Below are positions 54,149-63,866 of a stretch of 64,000 nt of DNA, in pieces (position 1 is the first letter of the stretch; every line of letters begins with the position of its first letter). Below the pieces are notes generated by a model that saw only the letters and a program-made list of their open reading frames with translations, made no database searches and had not been told where the DNA came from. The DNA is from Riptortus pedestris (Eukaryota; Arthropoda; Insecta; Hemiptera; Alydidae). The stretch lies in the NCBI GenBank assembly GCA_019009955.1, contig CM032231.1, positions 109,277,501 to 109,341,500 of the forward strand, in the 5' to 3' direction. A program made the position numbers and the translations under genes.

Positions 54149-55800
54149 GCTAAGGTATCCGGCGATGCCCGGGAAATCATTCTCGACAGTATTTTGATAG
54201 TAAGACTTCAATGTGTACAATTACACTTCCCTCCACGACGTAATGATTTTCCGAAATCGCCAACCATGAAGGGTAACTTTTGGGGATTAATAGAATAGAC
54301 ATTTTATTTTTGAAGGATAAATTAAAATGTGTTCCTAATCTATCCTTCTACACTTTTTGACTCACCGTTTTTCAATAGTTCTAACCATAATCATGGGCAG
54401 CATTTATTACAATTAAATATCATCTATAATGAACATATATCCTTTCAAAAGCCAATCCGAGCTCACATAGTATAGGCAAAGTTTTGCACGTAAGATTATA
54501 TTTGTAATAGTGAATCTCACTGGAAATTGCTTCCAGTAATGCTAGACGGGAAATAAGTAAATTCAATTAACTGGAAAGGCTCCCGTCATCTTCTCTCCCG
54601 CATGAGACTTCTCAACATTCTTCTACTTATATTATTGATGCAAAACATTATTTTATAATTTATCTACCGGATGAAATTAAATAATAGTGGTACCCTGAAA
54701 ATATCATATCGAGTTTAAACGCATATTGTTTTTTGTCATGATGACATTACCATTAACGTTTAATTGTTATTATATTACATACTTGTTTCAATAACATCGA
54801 GGTACATTATACAAATTAAATAATGGAAATGCTCTTATAGTTTATATATCTATTGGAAATATAACAAATAGAATATTTGCCGAAAAACAAATAGAAAATA
54901 TAAAAAGCGAGTTTTTCATTTCAGCCTCTCTTATAATCCCCACTCCCGTTTGAACCTAAAATTTTTAATATAGCTTATAATCATGGAAGAATTAATGCTA
55001 ATTCACACACCGAGTTTTGCTAAGTTCGGTTCAATCGTTAGTGCCCAACAAAATTGTTGGCTCCCGCTTTAGATTTTAGTGTATATCTCGGTTTATACTT
55101 TTCTATACGACAAAAGTGAATATAACAAAAGTTACTTAAAATAACAAAATAAACAACTTTTGTCATGTGCATGTTTGTCGAAAAACCAATAGGAAACGAA
55201 ATATCACTACTGTTAATTTCAGGCCTCCCTTACAATCCCCACTCCTGCTAGTCCCTAGGAATGTTGGTAGGGCTTATGATAATTAAGGCGTCAACACTAA
55301 TAAACATACCGAGTTATATTTAGTTCGGTTGAGTCTTTTGAGCCCAATAAAATTAATGACTCCCGTAATAGTTTTTAGCTTATAACTCATTTATACTTCG
55401 GCTTACGACAAAAGTGTACATAACAAAAGTTAATCTAAATATCAAAATAAACAACTTTTGTTATGTTCATATTTGCCGAAAACCCAATAGGAAACGAAAT
55501 ATCGCTATTTTTAATTTCAGGCCTCCCTTATAACCCCCACTCCTGTTCGTCTCAGAGGATATTAATATAGCCTAAAGTCTAAGTTGGGTTAGTAGTAATA
55601 TACATACCAAGTTTCATAAAATTCGGTTCAGCCGTTTATGCGTGAAAAGGTAACAAACAAACAAACAAACAAATAAACAAACAAACAAACAAACAGACAC
55701 CAAAGAAACAAAATGCAGATATGGTGTCTATGACATATGAAACGAAAAGTTATCGTGAAATTTCGCAAAAAAAATCAATGTACAGACAGAGGTTACAATT
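54149..55800 (-). mobile_element. RC1 array element 8
   Basis: 3' end of the variant type: GCTAAGGTATCCGGCGATGC, hairpin CCGGCGATGCCCGG. The long non-modular region (54200-54890) is related to 46140-46620. Three modules follow (54930, 55230, 55530), then (AAAC)n at 55652-55696 and the standard 5' end to TTTTATATAT. The array's last member in this orientation before an RC2 fragment. Confidence 0.7.
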
Positions 55801-55818
55801 TTATATATATATATATAT

Positions 55819-55872
<54 letters not shown>

Positions 55873-55995
55873 CTGAGTTTTTGGTAGTTTTGAACGGGCC
55901 TCATTTTCCATCTCCATTGTTGGGTCCATCGACTTCTGAAGACATTTTTCAAAATTCGCGTCATGAGTACATCCCGAACGGCTGATTTCCCGCCT
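55801..55995 (-). mobile_element. RC2 left-end fragment fused to the RC1 array by a TA tract
   Basis: TA/GATA tract 55801-55870, then GTTTTGAACGGGCCTCATTT, GGGTCCATCGACTTCTGAAG, CGCGTCATGAGTACATCCCG and GGCTGATTTCCCG. The palindrome is lost after GATTTCCC. The RC1 5' end and the RC2 half meet inside the microsatellite. Confidence 0.65.
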
Positions 55996-56380
55996 TGACA
56001 AATGCCTTGACCATTGTGTTCAGAAAATTATGTCAAAACCAATTTGTAATGGAATCAGGATATGTAAATCTCGTCAATTTCTATATACATTCTAATTTAT
56101 ACTCTGAGACTGTAAAATGACTAGAACATGGTATGGGAGGCTGAGAGTCGTGAGATGCTTTCAGGCGCCATATTGTAAATATTTGAGGAACCCAAAGAAC
56201 ATACTTCCCCAGTAATAATGACTTTGACAACATCCTCTCCGTCCAATCTCTCAGGAGAACACAACACACTCCCCAAAACTAAAGGTCCACTGTATAACCA
56301 TAGTTGTGAAATCCATTCTTTTTTTATACATGTCGCACTGAAAAATGTTTAGTGGGACATAGTTAGATCAGGATCAAGAA
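55996..56380. other. Unassigned spacer
   Basis: A 62-codon minus frame at 56081-56269 has no recognised motif. No repeats noted. Confidence 0.4.
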
Positions 56381-56528
56381 AAGTCCGTCACGCAGGGGCT
56401 GCGTAAACTAAGCAGATTTCCCATGATTTCAGCCGTTAACGAACTTGATCTTCCTTTTTACATAAAACGCTTAAATACCGAGTTTGGTGCCGATTAAACA
56501 AAAATTGCGACCGCTAAAGTGTTAACAG

Positions 56529-56586
<58 letters not shown>

Positions 56587-56706
56587 TTGAACGGACCTCA
56601 TTTTCGTCATCTCCTGGGTAGGATCGATGGACATTTGAAGATATTTTTCGAAAATCGCGTCATGAGTACGACCTCAATAGCTGATTTCCCTTAAGGGAAA
56701 TCTGCT
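56381..56706 (-). mobile_element. RC2 element, short form with both ends
   Basis: Right end GTCCGTCACGCAGGGGCTGC, AAGCAGATTTCCCATG at 56412, jumping straight to ATTTCAGCCGTTAACGAACT (most of the body deleted). TA tract 56535-56582. Left end GTTTTGAACGGACCTCATTT, CTCCTGGGTAGGATCGATGG, perfect palindrome at 56682-56701 and TGCTA. At about 326 bp this is the most compact copy that keeps all terminal features and the TA tract. Confidence 0.88.
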
Positions 56707-56905
56707 AAAAACGCCTATAAAAGTACTTTAATATGTACACAGACTGCAGTTTCAGAGACCAAGCTCCATCTTCTGGGCCTCCTGACAAGCAGAAACCTTC
56801 AAAAATAAAAAATAAAACTTTGGTCAACAATGTTGAAAACATTCCCCAAAACAATAATAATCAAGCATAAAAATTTTTAAAAATTAGTCAACCAAAACTA
56901 ATTAC
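56707..56905. other. Short unassigned spacer
   Basis: No recognised feature. Confidence 0.4.
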
Positions 56906-57127
56906 TTAGTTATTTATATAAGGAATACAGTTATCCACCAGTTATTTATATAAGGAATACATTTTTCCACCAGTTATTTATATAAGGAATACATTTTTCC
57001 GCCAGTTATTTATATAAGGAATACAATTATCCACCAGTTATTTATATAAGGAATACATTTTTCCACCAGTTATTTATATAAGGAATACAGTTATCCACCA
57101 GTTATTTATATAAGGAATACAGTTTTC
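56906..57127. repeat. 32-bp tandem repeat, about seven units
   Basis: The unit CAGTTATTTATATAAGGAAT plus ACAGTTATCCAC or ACATTTTTCCAC recurs about seven times. The two 3' variants are interleaved, and single-base variants (ACAATTAT, TCCGCC) mark units. The last unit ends at the SINE start. Confidence 0.9.
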
Positions 57128-57345
57128 GGGGCTCAGGTTGGCCGTGCGAGTTAAGGCTTTGGTCTTAATCTCGTGTAGTACACCTAGAGTGGCGGGTTCG
57201 ATTCCTACCCTGGGCAGTAGAAATTTATTTAGTGACGACCTCATTAAAAAAACTCCTTAGGACCACGCTGGCTAGAAAAGGGTGGTAAACTGTAGATAAC
57301 CAGTCCCGATTAGCCTTAACATCATAAAGTGGACGTATATAACAA
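57128..57345 (+). mobile_element. tRNA-derived SINE, full length with A and B boxes
   Basis: Most complete copy. The head (57129-57210) resembles a class II tRNA of the Leu type: TGGCCGTGCGAGTTAAGGC at 57139-57157 is the A-box arm, and GGTTCGATTCC at 57195-57205 matches the pol III B-box consensus. The ~215-bp body then has TTTAGTGACGACCTCATTAA, GGCTAGAAAAGGGTGGTAAA, CCCGATTAGCC and AAAGTGGACGTATATAACAA. The internal promoter looks intact. It needs RT supplied in trans. Confidence 0.88.
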
Positions 57346-58077
57346 TAAACAAAAACATTTTTCCACCTACATAGCTTCATTTGTAAATATCAGCTGTAAG
57401 TATTGTGATACAAAGAAAAAACTAGTTTCTGTGTATTTACACGAAGTAATGCAGGTGGTAACCCATCAGAGGTAAATAGAAATGTCTTGAAATAAAATGC
57501 CTCTTTTATTGCATGTCTGCAGCCTTAAAAAATACTGCAATATAATTGGAATTAAGAGTCATAATATGTAAATCTTGACCCTGGACTACGAACCACAAAA
57601 AGGCGGCAATACGATTAGGGTAGTGCACTCTAGATTATTAAAAACTATTTGCCAGTGAAGCTTTCCATAAACGAGTTCCGAAAATAACTTCTGCCATAAT
57701 TACAATTCACCATCTAAGTAACTGACAAATACAACTTGCCAGTTGCGCTAAGACTGTTTATTAACTTACTGCCCTGTTTTATGCTTGCGATGTGAGACTA
57801 CAAGGAGTTCCTGCACGGTGGGAAATGCTCGTAAAAACCAAGCACGTAATCAAACGGATACTTCCCGACCAGGCAAATTTATATGCAAATTAGCCACCAG
57901 TCGTTTAAAATGTAAATATCTTTGGGGGTTGAAAGGGGAATTTGTTTTTTTGCGTTTTATTTTTTTTTTCAGCTCTCATTTGCTTAACTTTGCCAAATAT
58001 AAAAGGATTCCGAATGGGATTGAGGTTGAATTTTAACAAAAAATTAGCTGATTTTGTTTTGTTTTGTTTTTTTAGAA
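57346..58077. other. Unassigned
   Basis: Overlapping short open frames at 57785-58036 (plus), 57905-58147 (minus) and 57942-58172 (plus) are favoured by T/A runs and carry no motif I recognise. A short AATATGTAAATCTTGACC at 57570 recalls repeat X. Confidence 0.4.
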
Positions 58078-58125
58078 ATGTCTGTCGCGCAAGGCCTGTG
58101 AGATTAAGTAGATTTCCCACGTGCT
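58078..58125 (-). mobile_element. RC2 right-end fragment
   Basis: TGTCTGTCGCGCAAGGCCTG, TAAGTAGATTTCCCACGTG resembles the RC2 right end; no body follows. The sequence to 58414 is otherwise unassigned. Confidence 0.5.
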
Positions 58126-58414
58126 TTCGCAGCTGGGATGAAACCATTTATTCTCCGTATCGCTTGAAATAAGATAATTTGTTAACCAGGGATTGAAATG
58201 TAAGTCCTACATGAGATATTTGGTGGGCCAGGTACTAGAAGATCGGATAACTAAGAGTTTCGGGGGTTCTGTAAATGAAATGAAATGTATTTACTTCCAT
58301 TAGAGGTTAACACAACATAATAGCATACGTCAATATTTTTTATTTCTATAAACACTTGCTAATATTATGCTAATTAATTTCTTCCCTTATTATTAAATAG
58401 TATTTATACTTATA

Positions 58415-58802
58415 CTAGCGGACCCGGCAGACATTATCCTGCATGATATTTGAAGCGATTAGGTTATTAAATTTAATAATATGTTTAAAACAGAAGATAC
58501 TTTACTGTATCTCGTTTATACTTTGTTATACGACAAAAGTGAATATAACAAAAGTTACTCTAAATTACAAAATAAACAACTTTTATCCTATGTATATTTG
58601 CCAAAAAAACAAAAGGAAACGAATTGTCGCTATTTTAAATTTTAGGCCTCCCTTACAACCCCCACTCCTGCTCCACCTTCCGGGCTGATTTGTGAATCTA
58701 AACCATCCAGAGCGTCACCTACACGCATACAAAAACCTTCATTCAAATCGGTCTAGCCGTTTAGGAGGATTTAAGTGGCATATGTACACATGTACAGTAG
58801 AA
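58415..58802 (-). mobile_element. RC1-related element with different ends
   Basis: Starts CTAGCGGACCCGGCAGACAT; includes one RC1 module (ATAACAAAAGTTACTCTAAA...CCCTTACAACCCCCACTCC). It then has CAAATCGGTCTAGCCGTTTA, a different form of the AAACGGCTGAACCGAATTT block. The hairpin differs (GCAGACATTATCCTGC). A sister subfamily sharing the module. Confidence 0.6.
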
Positions 58803-58817
58803 TTATATATATATATA

Positions 58818-59272
58818 TAGCCAAGGTACCCGGCTTCGCTCGGGAAATCATTTGAGACGGAAAGATTCTATTTTGTTTTTGGCAAGGCTTCTTTCTACGT
58901 GTACAACTGCTCCCGTCTGGGCTCGTTTCTTCCAGTAAGGGTCCGTTAGGCGACTTATGGGAAAACAATTTTATTATTTATTAACGTCCACTTTTTGCAA
59001 CTTAGGCTAATCGGGACGGGTTATCTACAGGTTACCACCCTTTCTAGCCAGGGTGGGATTTTAGGACGTTAATTAATGAATTTCGTCACTAAGTAATTTC
59101 CTTTGCGCAGGCAAGAATCGAACTCGCCACTCTAGGTTTACCACGTGAGATAAAGTCCCTAGTCATTCCCTCTCCACTGGTTTACACGCCGTGAATAATT
59201 CAAATTATAATCATGGATAGCATTTATTATTATTAAATATCATCTATAATGTACGTATTTTCTGTATACAAT
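58818..59272 (-). mobile_element. RC1 variant-type 3' part, interrupted by a SINE
   Basis: CCAAGGTACCCGGCTTCGCT, hairpin CCCGG...CTCGGG, then GCAAGGCTTCTTTCTACGTG and GTCTGGGCTCG similar to 46140-46260. The region after the SINE (59165-59270) matches 46320-46440. Confidence 0.65.
58970..59155 (-). mobile_element. SINE inserted in an RC1 variant
   Basis: Plus-strand TTATTTATTAACGTCCACTT, TTTGCAACTTAGGCTAATCG, AGAATCGAACTCGCCACTCT and AGGTTTACCACGTGAGATAA: tail, body, B box and part of the anticodon region in reverse. 5' part beyond that missing. Confidence 0.75.
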
Positions 59273-60310
59273 CTAGCTAATATACCCGGCGATGCCCGGG
59301 AAATCATAGTTGACTGACTAATGATGGTATTTTTATATTTTTATAGAAAATCGTTAAAAAACCAATTGGAATCGGAATATCACAATTTTTCTATTCAGGC
59401 TTCCCTCATAACCCCCGCTCCCGTTTGGACCTAACAATTTTAATATATCTTATAATCATGGAAGAATTAATGCTAATTCGCATTCCGAGTTTTTTTTTTA
59501 AGTTCGGTTCAATTGTTAGTGCCCAACAAAATTGTTGGCTCCCGCCCTAGTTTTAAGTGTATATCTCCTTTATAGTTTAAGTTCGGTTGAGTCTTTTAGG
59601 CCAAATAATATTGTTGACCCCCGCTATAATTTTTAGTGTATGACGCCTTTATACATCAGTATACGACGATGGTGTAATATATAACAAAAGTTTCTCTAAA
59701 TAACAAAATAAACAACTTTTGTTATGTGCATATTTCCGGAAACCCCAATAGGAAACGAAATATCACTATTTTTAATTTCAGGCCTCCCTTATTACCCCCA
59801 CTCCTGCCCGTCCCTAGAAATGTTGGTGGGGCTTATGATAATGAAGGCTTCACTGCTAATACACATACCGAGTTTTAATTAGTTCGGTTGAGTCTTTTGT
59901 GCCAAAAAATATTGATGACTCCCGCTATAATTTTTAGCGTATAACGCATTTACAATTCGGTATACGACGAAAGTGTATATAACAAAAGTTACTCTAAATA
60001 ACAAAATAAACAACCTTTGTTATGTCCATATTTACCGAAAAACCAATAGGAAACGAAATATCGCTATTTTTAATTTCAGGCCTCTCTTATAACCGAACTC
60101 CTGTTCGTCTCAGAGAAAATTAATATAGCCTAAAGTCTAAGTTGGGTTAGTAGTAATGTACATACCAAGTTTCATAAAATTCGGTTCAGCCGTTTATGCT
60201 TTAAAAGGTAACACACAAATAAACAAACAAACACACACAAAAGAAACAAAATGCATGAAACAAAAAGTTATCGTGAAATATCGCGAAAAAAATCAATGTA
60301 CAAAGGTTAC

Positions 60311-60316
<6 letters not shown>
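59273..60316 (-). mobile_element. RC1 element, variant 3' end
   Basis: CTAG at 59273-59276, hairpin CCCGGCGATGCCCGGG, three modules (59395, 59785, 60085), a shortened (AAAC)n at 60215-60240 and 5' end AAAGGTTACAATTTTATATA. The CAGACAGA and part of the GACATGTG blocks are deleted. The TA tract 60317-60346 follows. Confidence 0.75.
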
Positions 60317-60346
<30 letters not shown>

Positions 60347-60353
<7 letters not shown>

Positions 60354-60684
60354 GATAATTCATTCGTTATAAATTTTGATCAAATTCCAGAAATACATTT
60401 TATAATATTTATCAATTTAATAATTAGATATAATAAATTAATCTCTTTAAAAATCTTAATTACTCTGTGAACATGCCGTTTTAATTTATTGACATTAGAT
60501 ATTGAGTCTTAGATTTATTAAAGGATTATATGCCATATTAATGATGAGAAACTGGTCTATAGCTTAAAGATAGAATGCACCTGATCATAAATTATTTCTT
60601 GGTCAATTTTTATTGCAAATATTTAGTAGTTTTATTTAATAGTTGAACATTTTTGATATTATTCTAGTCTATAAGGTTGAAACC
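60347..60684. other. Unassigned AT-rich spacer
   Basis: No recognised feature. Confidence 0.4.
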
Positions 60685-60770
60685 TCAGGTGGTAACCTGT
60701 AAATAACTCCAAGACTAATTAGTCATCGTTGCAAAAAGTGTATGTTAATTAGTAATAATAATAGTAATAA
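60685..60770 (+). mobile_element. SINE 3' fragment
   Basis: AGGTGGTAACCTGTAAATAA, GACTAATTAG, GTTGCAAAAAGTGTATG and an AATAATAATAG tail match the SINE 3' half. Confidence 0.65.
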
Positions 60771-60829
60771 TGAAAAAAAATCAAGCAATTAGTTTAATAT
60801 TAGTGATAAAGAAAAATGAACGGAACAAC

Positions 60830-61136
60830 AATTATAGGAAATCGAGCTTACAATAAGATTTCTTATATAAAACTTTTCGGGCATACTCATAATAACGGAG
60901 ATATTTGAAATTTTTAATTTTCTCCCCCATTCACCTGATCCTGATTTTCAATTTTACTGATATATCGTTTTGGGCACCTACCAAAAATAATTTACGAGCA
61001 CTAGGGCGATAACATAAATATATATATATTTTTGAAGGGACCTTATTTTTGTCAGAGGTGATATCGATGGATATTTGATGAAATCTGTAAATAACCTTGT
61101 CATTATTACATCCTCAACAGCTGATTTCACTTAACC
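60830..61136 (-). mobile_element. RC2 left half, diverged
   Basis: AATAAGATTTCTTATATAAA, CATAATAACGGAGATATTTG, GAGCACTAGGGCGATAACAT, a short TA run (61018-61029), GAAGGGACCTTATTTTTGTC, ATCGATGGATATTTGATGAA and CCTCAACAGCTGATTTCACTTAA. An old copy without right end. Confidence 0.6.
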
Positions 61137-61147
61137 AATACCTGTTA

Positions 61148-61498
61148 TCAGAGGACTAATGACATCATTGGCCAGATTGAAAGAAAAAAAAGAAGTATTT
61201 CCATGTTAAAAAGGTGAGTGAAATTCGAAGTCAAGTAAATTGGAGTTATTCGATCTCTAATGAGGCTCTGAAAGAGCGGCCTGAACACAATTGGATACGT
61301 GATATCATAATCTTCTTGTAAGAAGGGTGGGACGGAAAAGTGATAAGGAGGATTTATTCGATTAGGAAACAGGAGAAGAAAATCATCAGGTAAAAAGCCA
61401 TCGGCAGTACAATGAAACACCCAATAGGTTTGGCAGGCTTCGTAATATGAAGAAAACTTTGGTCTTGAGGGTTGGTTTCCTATAATGCCCGTCCACAC
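61148..61498 (-). CDS. Unidentified open frame, 116 codons (doubtful)
   Basis: An open minus-strand frame with aromatic/proline-rich composition. Its first codons overlap an RC2-like right-end remnant (61482-61527: GCCCGTCCACACAGGGGCAG, AAGCAAATTTCCCAC), so the ATG is not a credible native start. No domain recognised. Listed because the length is above most chance frames here. Confidence 0.2.
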   Translation of the reverse strand: MWTGIIGNQPSRPKFSSYYEACQTYWVFHCTADGFLPDDFLLLFPNRINPPYHFSVPPFLQEDYDITYPIVFRPLFQSLIRDRITPIYLTSNFTHLFNMEILLFFLSIWPMMSLVL

Positions 61499-61553
61499 AG
61501 GGGCAGAAATTAAGCAAATTTCCCACTACCTGAAATGACTCGCTGAAACCATC

Positions 61554-62201
61554 TCAAATTCCATTATCTACTTTACCCTCTTTAAAAATTCTAAGTAAAA
61601 ATAGATTAAAATTAAGGTGTGCATGAAATGTATAGTGATGCATGTACTCTGAACAAAAATCACAGAATATGAGTTTAGGATAACTGAGGCAGAAATGAAT
61701 AAGAAATACTCGATTTATATTCGAGTTCGAGAAAATGCGTAGAGCAACAATTGCAGTTTGTAAGTATACTTGTTTATACGAAATGTTTCCATCTGACACA
61801 TCATAACTGAAATATACTCGATTTTGGTCCTTTCCCATGCCCTTCATTTCTCCTTGTATGTCACTATATGGTGTAGCAAATCTTAGCTTGAAATAGGATG
61901 TAGATACGTTGATAATGAAATAGGAAAACTTCATATTATGTACGTACATAATGTATAACATAGGCCTTGAGGACAGCATAGAACACGGTATTTGCCATTC
62001 AACGAAAGAGTACAAAGGAAGAAGTACTTTCTTGGACCTCTCAGTTAGGGCAAAATCACTAGCCAACTCTGAAAAACCAGGTGGTGAATTCTTTGGGGGT
62101 TTCATATTAGATGCGCACAAGAAGGGGGACCCAGCAATCCTTGTTTGCTTCATAGGGTCATTGCGTCTAGAATTCGGATTTTGAACCATCTTTTCTTGCA
62201 T
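61554..62201 (-). CDS. Unidentified open frame, 215 codons
   Basis: The third-longest open frame in the window and not explained by any repeat I see. The N-terminal ~80 residues are polar and basic (QEKMVQNPNSRRNDP, SNMKPPKNSPPGF, LTERSKKVL). The C-terminal half has hydrophobic stretches and several Cys/His (YPKLIFCDFCSEYMHHYTFH). The plus strand over 61951-62184 is also open for 77 codons, which could mean the real frame is there or that the sequence simply lacks stops. No domain, splice-site evidence or neighbour supports a function. It could be a gene exon, a retro-copy or an old transposon piece. Confidence 0.25.
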   Translation of the reverse strand: MQEKMVQNPNSRRNDPMKQTRIAGSPFLCASNMKPPKNSPPGFSELASDFALTERSKKVLLPLYSFVEWQIPCSMLSSRPMLYIMYVHNMKFSYFIINVSTSYFKLRFATPYSDIQGEMKGMGKDQNRVYFSYDVSDGNISYKQVYLQTAIVALRIFSNSNINRVFLIHFCLSYPKLIFCDFCSEYMHHYTFHAHLNFNLFLLRIFKEGKVDNGI

Positions 62202-62552
62202 GTTAGGAATACATTAAAGCGGGAAAAGGCTGAGAAAAATTGATGGCTGAGGTTTAGAAAACTCTAGCTGGGTAGAGGATACAGGGAGGGGGGGGGAATG
62301 ATAATACACAACATATTGAAGGAAATCCTCAGGTACACTTACCACCTAAAGGGCTTAAGCTAGTTCATAACTATTTTTTCGTTGATGGAGATGATCTATA
62401 GCTTCATTACATCCTTGAGGGGGTCAATGTTGATGGGAATGCTGCCAACTGCAGGGCATAGGTGGAGGTCTGATATTATTAGATGGATGGTGTGCTATAA
62501 TGAGTCAAACTTGTGCGGTGAGGGTTAACTACATAAAGTTGTTAATTGGTCC
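62202..62552. other. Unassigned spacer
   Basis: A G-run at 62288-62297; no other recognised feature. Confidence 0.4.
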
Positions 62553-63018
62553 TAAAGCGTATGCACCTAAATGCGAATTGAATATTAAGCGTATGTACTT
62601 AAGGAAATGACAAGGTACGGAAAGCGCATACACTTAAGGAATTGAGAATTGTACGGAAAGCGTATGCATTTATTGAAATGACAATGGTATTGAAAGCGCA
62701 TACATTTAAGGAAAAGAGAATTGTACGGAAAGCGCATGCACTTAAGGAAATTATAATTGTACGGAAAGCGTACGCACTTAATGAAATGACAATTTGTGCT
62801 GAAAGCGTATGCACTTAAGGAAATGAGAATGGCACTGAAAGCGTATGCACTTAAAGAAATGAGAATGGTACTGAAAGCGTATGCACTTAAAGAAATGGGA
62901 ATGGTACTGAAAGCGTATGCACATAAAGAAATGAGAATGGTACTGAAAGCGTATGCACTTAAAGAATTGAGAAGGTACCAAAAGATGTGTACATTTAAGG
63001 AAAATGAGAATTGTTCGA
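62553..63018. repeat. 36-bp minisatellite, about 13 units
   Basis: The unit GAAAGCGTATGCACTTAAGG plus AAATGAGAATGGTACT recurs about every 36 bp from 62553 to 63018, with more divergence at the edges and the most uniform units at 62800-62960. As 36 is divisible by three, several frames stay open on both strands (minus 62585-63214, 62599-62814, 62778-63038; plus 62796-63122, with a 12-residue LKAYALKEMRMV period). These frames are best read as by-products of the repeat. Confidence 0.92.
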
Positions 63019-63549
63019 ATACGACAACAGATAAACACATCCAGGCTGTATTGTATATCCCGTTGGGGAACTTTCTAAAAGTTAATTTAAATAAAACTAA
63101 TGGACAAGAAGGTAAATGGTAGTCTATGGTCTGCCTTCTCAATTGGACATCACAAGTCACATTTTTTGTTTTCCATGTGAGGTCAAAAAGAAGAAGCCTC
63201 CAATCCTCGGTCATATTTGGACTATTTGATTTATAGTTATTTTATATGGGAGGAGGACATCTGGAGGCTTTACACGTGTGAGGTGTTGGTTCTATACAAG
63301 AGCAGACATACGTGCGTTAGTATAAGGAGTCAAGTATTAAAATGAGATGTGACGCACGTCTTTCTAAATGGAGGTTTCCTGATTATGTACAGCTGTGCTT
63401 TTCACAAAGCCAGGACTCATTCATAAAGGAAAAAAAAATGTTTAGAATGAATAGGATAGTAGAGACTACCAAGAGAGTAGAAACCTTAACATCATTGTTA
63501 TCATTATTTTGGTTGCTGTCAGTAAGCATTTAAATATTTTTCTTTCTGA
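63019..63549. other. Unassigned spacer
   Basis: A 63-codon plus frame at 63342-63533 has no recognised motif. No repeat families identified. Confidence 0.4.
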
Positions 63550-63845
63550 TTTATTAGCGGATTTCCCTCAAGGGAACTCAGATATTGGGATTTTCTTCTA
63601 ATGTCCATCGATCCTTCCTAGAAGATGACCAAAATGAGGTCCACACAAAATATATATACTTATACTTGTCAAATACCACTCTAGCAGTAGAGTTATTGTT
63701 TGAGTTTTACCAAAACTAAAGATCACGGCTGAAATCGGAGAATAGGGTGGAATTTAGACGGCAGGTTGCCAAAAATTCAAAATATCTCCGTTATTATGAG
63801 TTTGGTCGAAAGATTGTGGGATATTTACATGATGTTAATTGTCAG
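63550..63845 (+). mobile_element. RC2 element, left part, diverged
   Basis: TTAGCGGATTTCCCTCAAGG, GAACTCAG (mutated palindrome), TGTCCATCGATCCTTCCTAG, GAGGTCCACACAAAATATAT with a very short TA tract, CTCTAGCAGTAGAGTTATTG and the TCTCCGTTATTATGAG body. It fades before the right end and a SINE follows. Confidence 0.65.
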
Positions 63846-63866
63846 CATTCAATGGTCTCCAACTAT

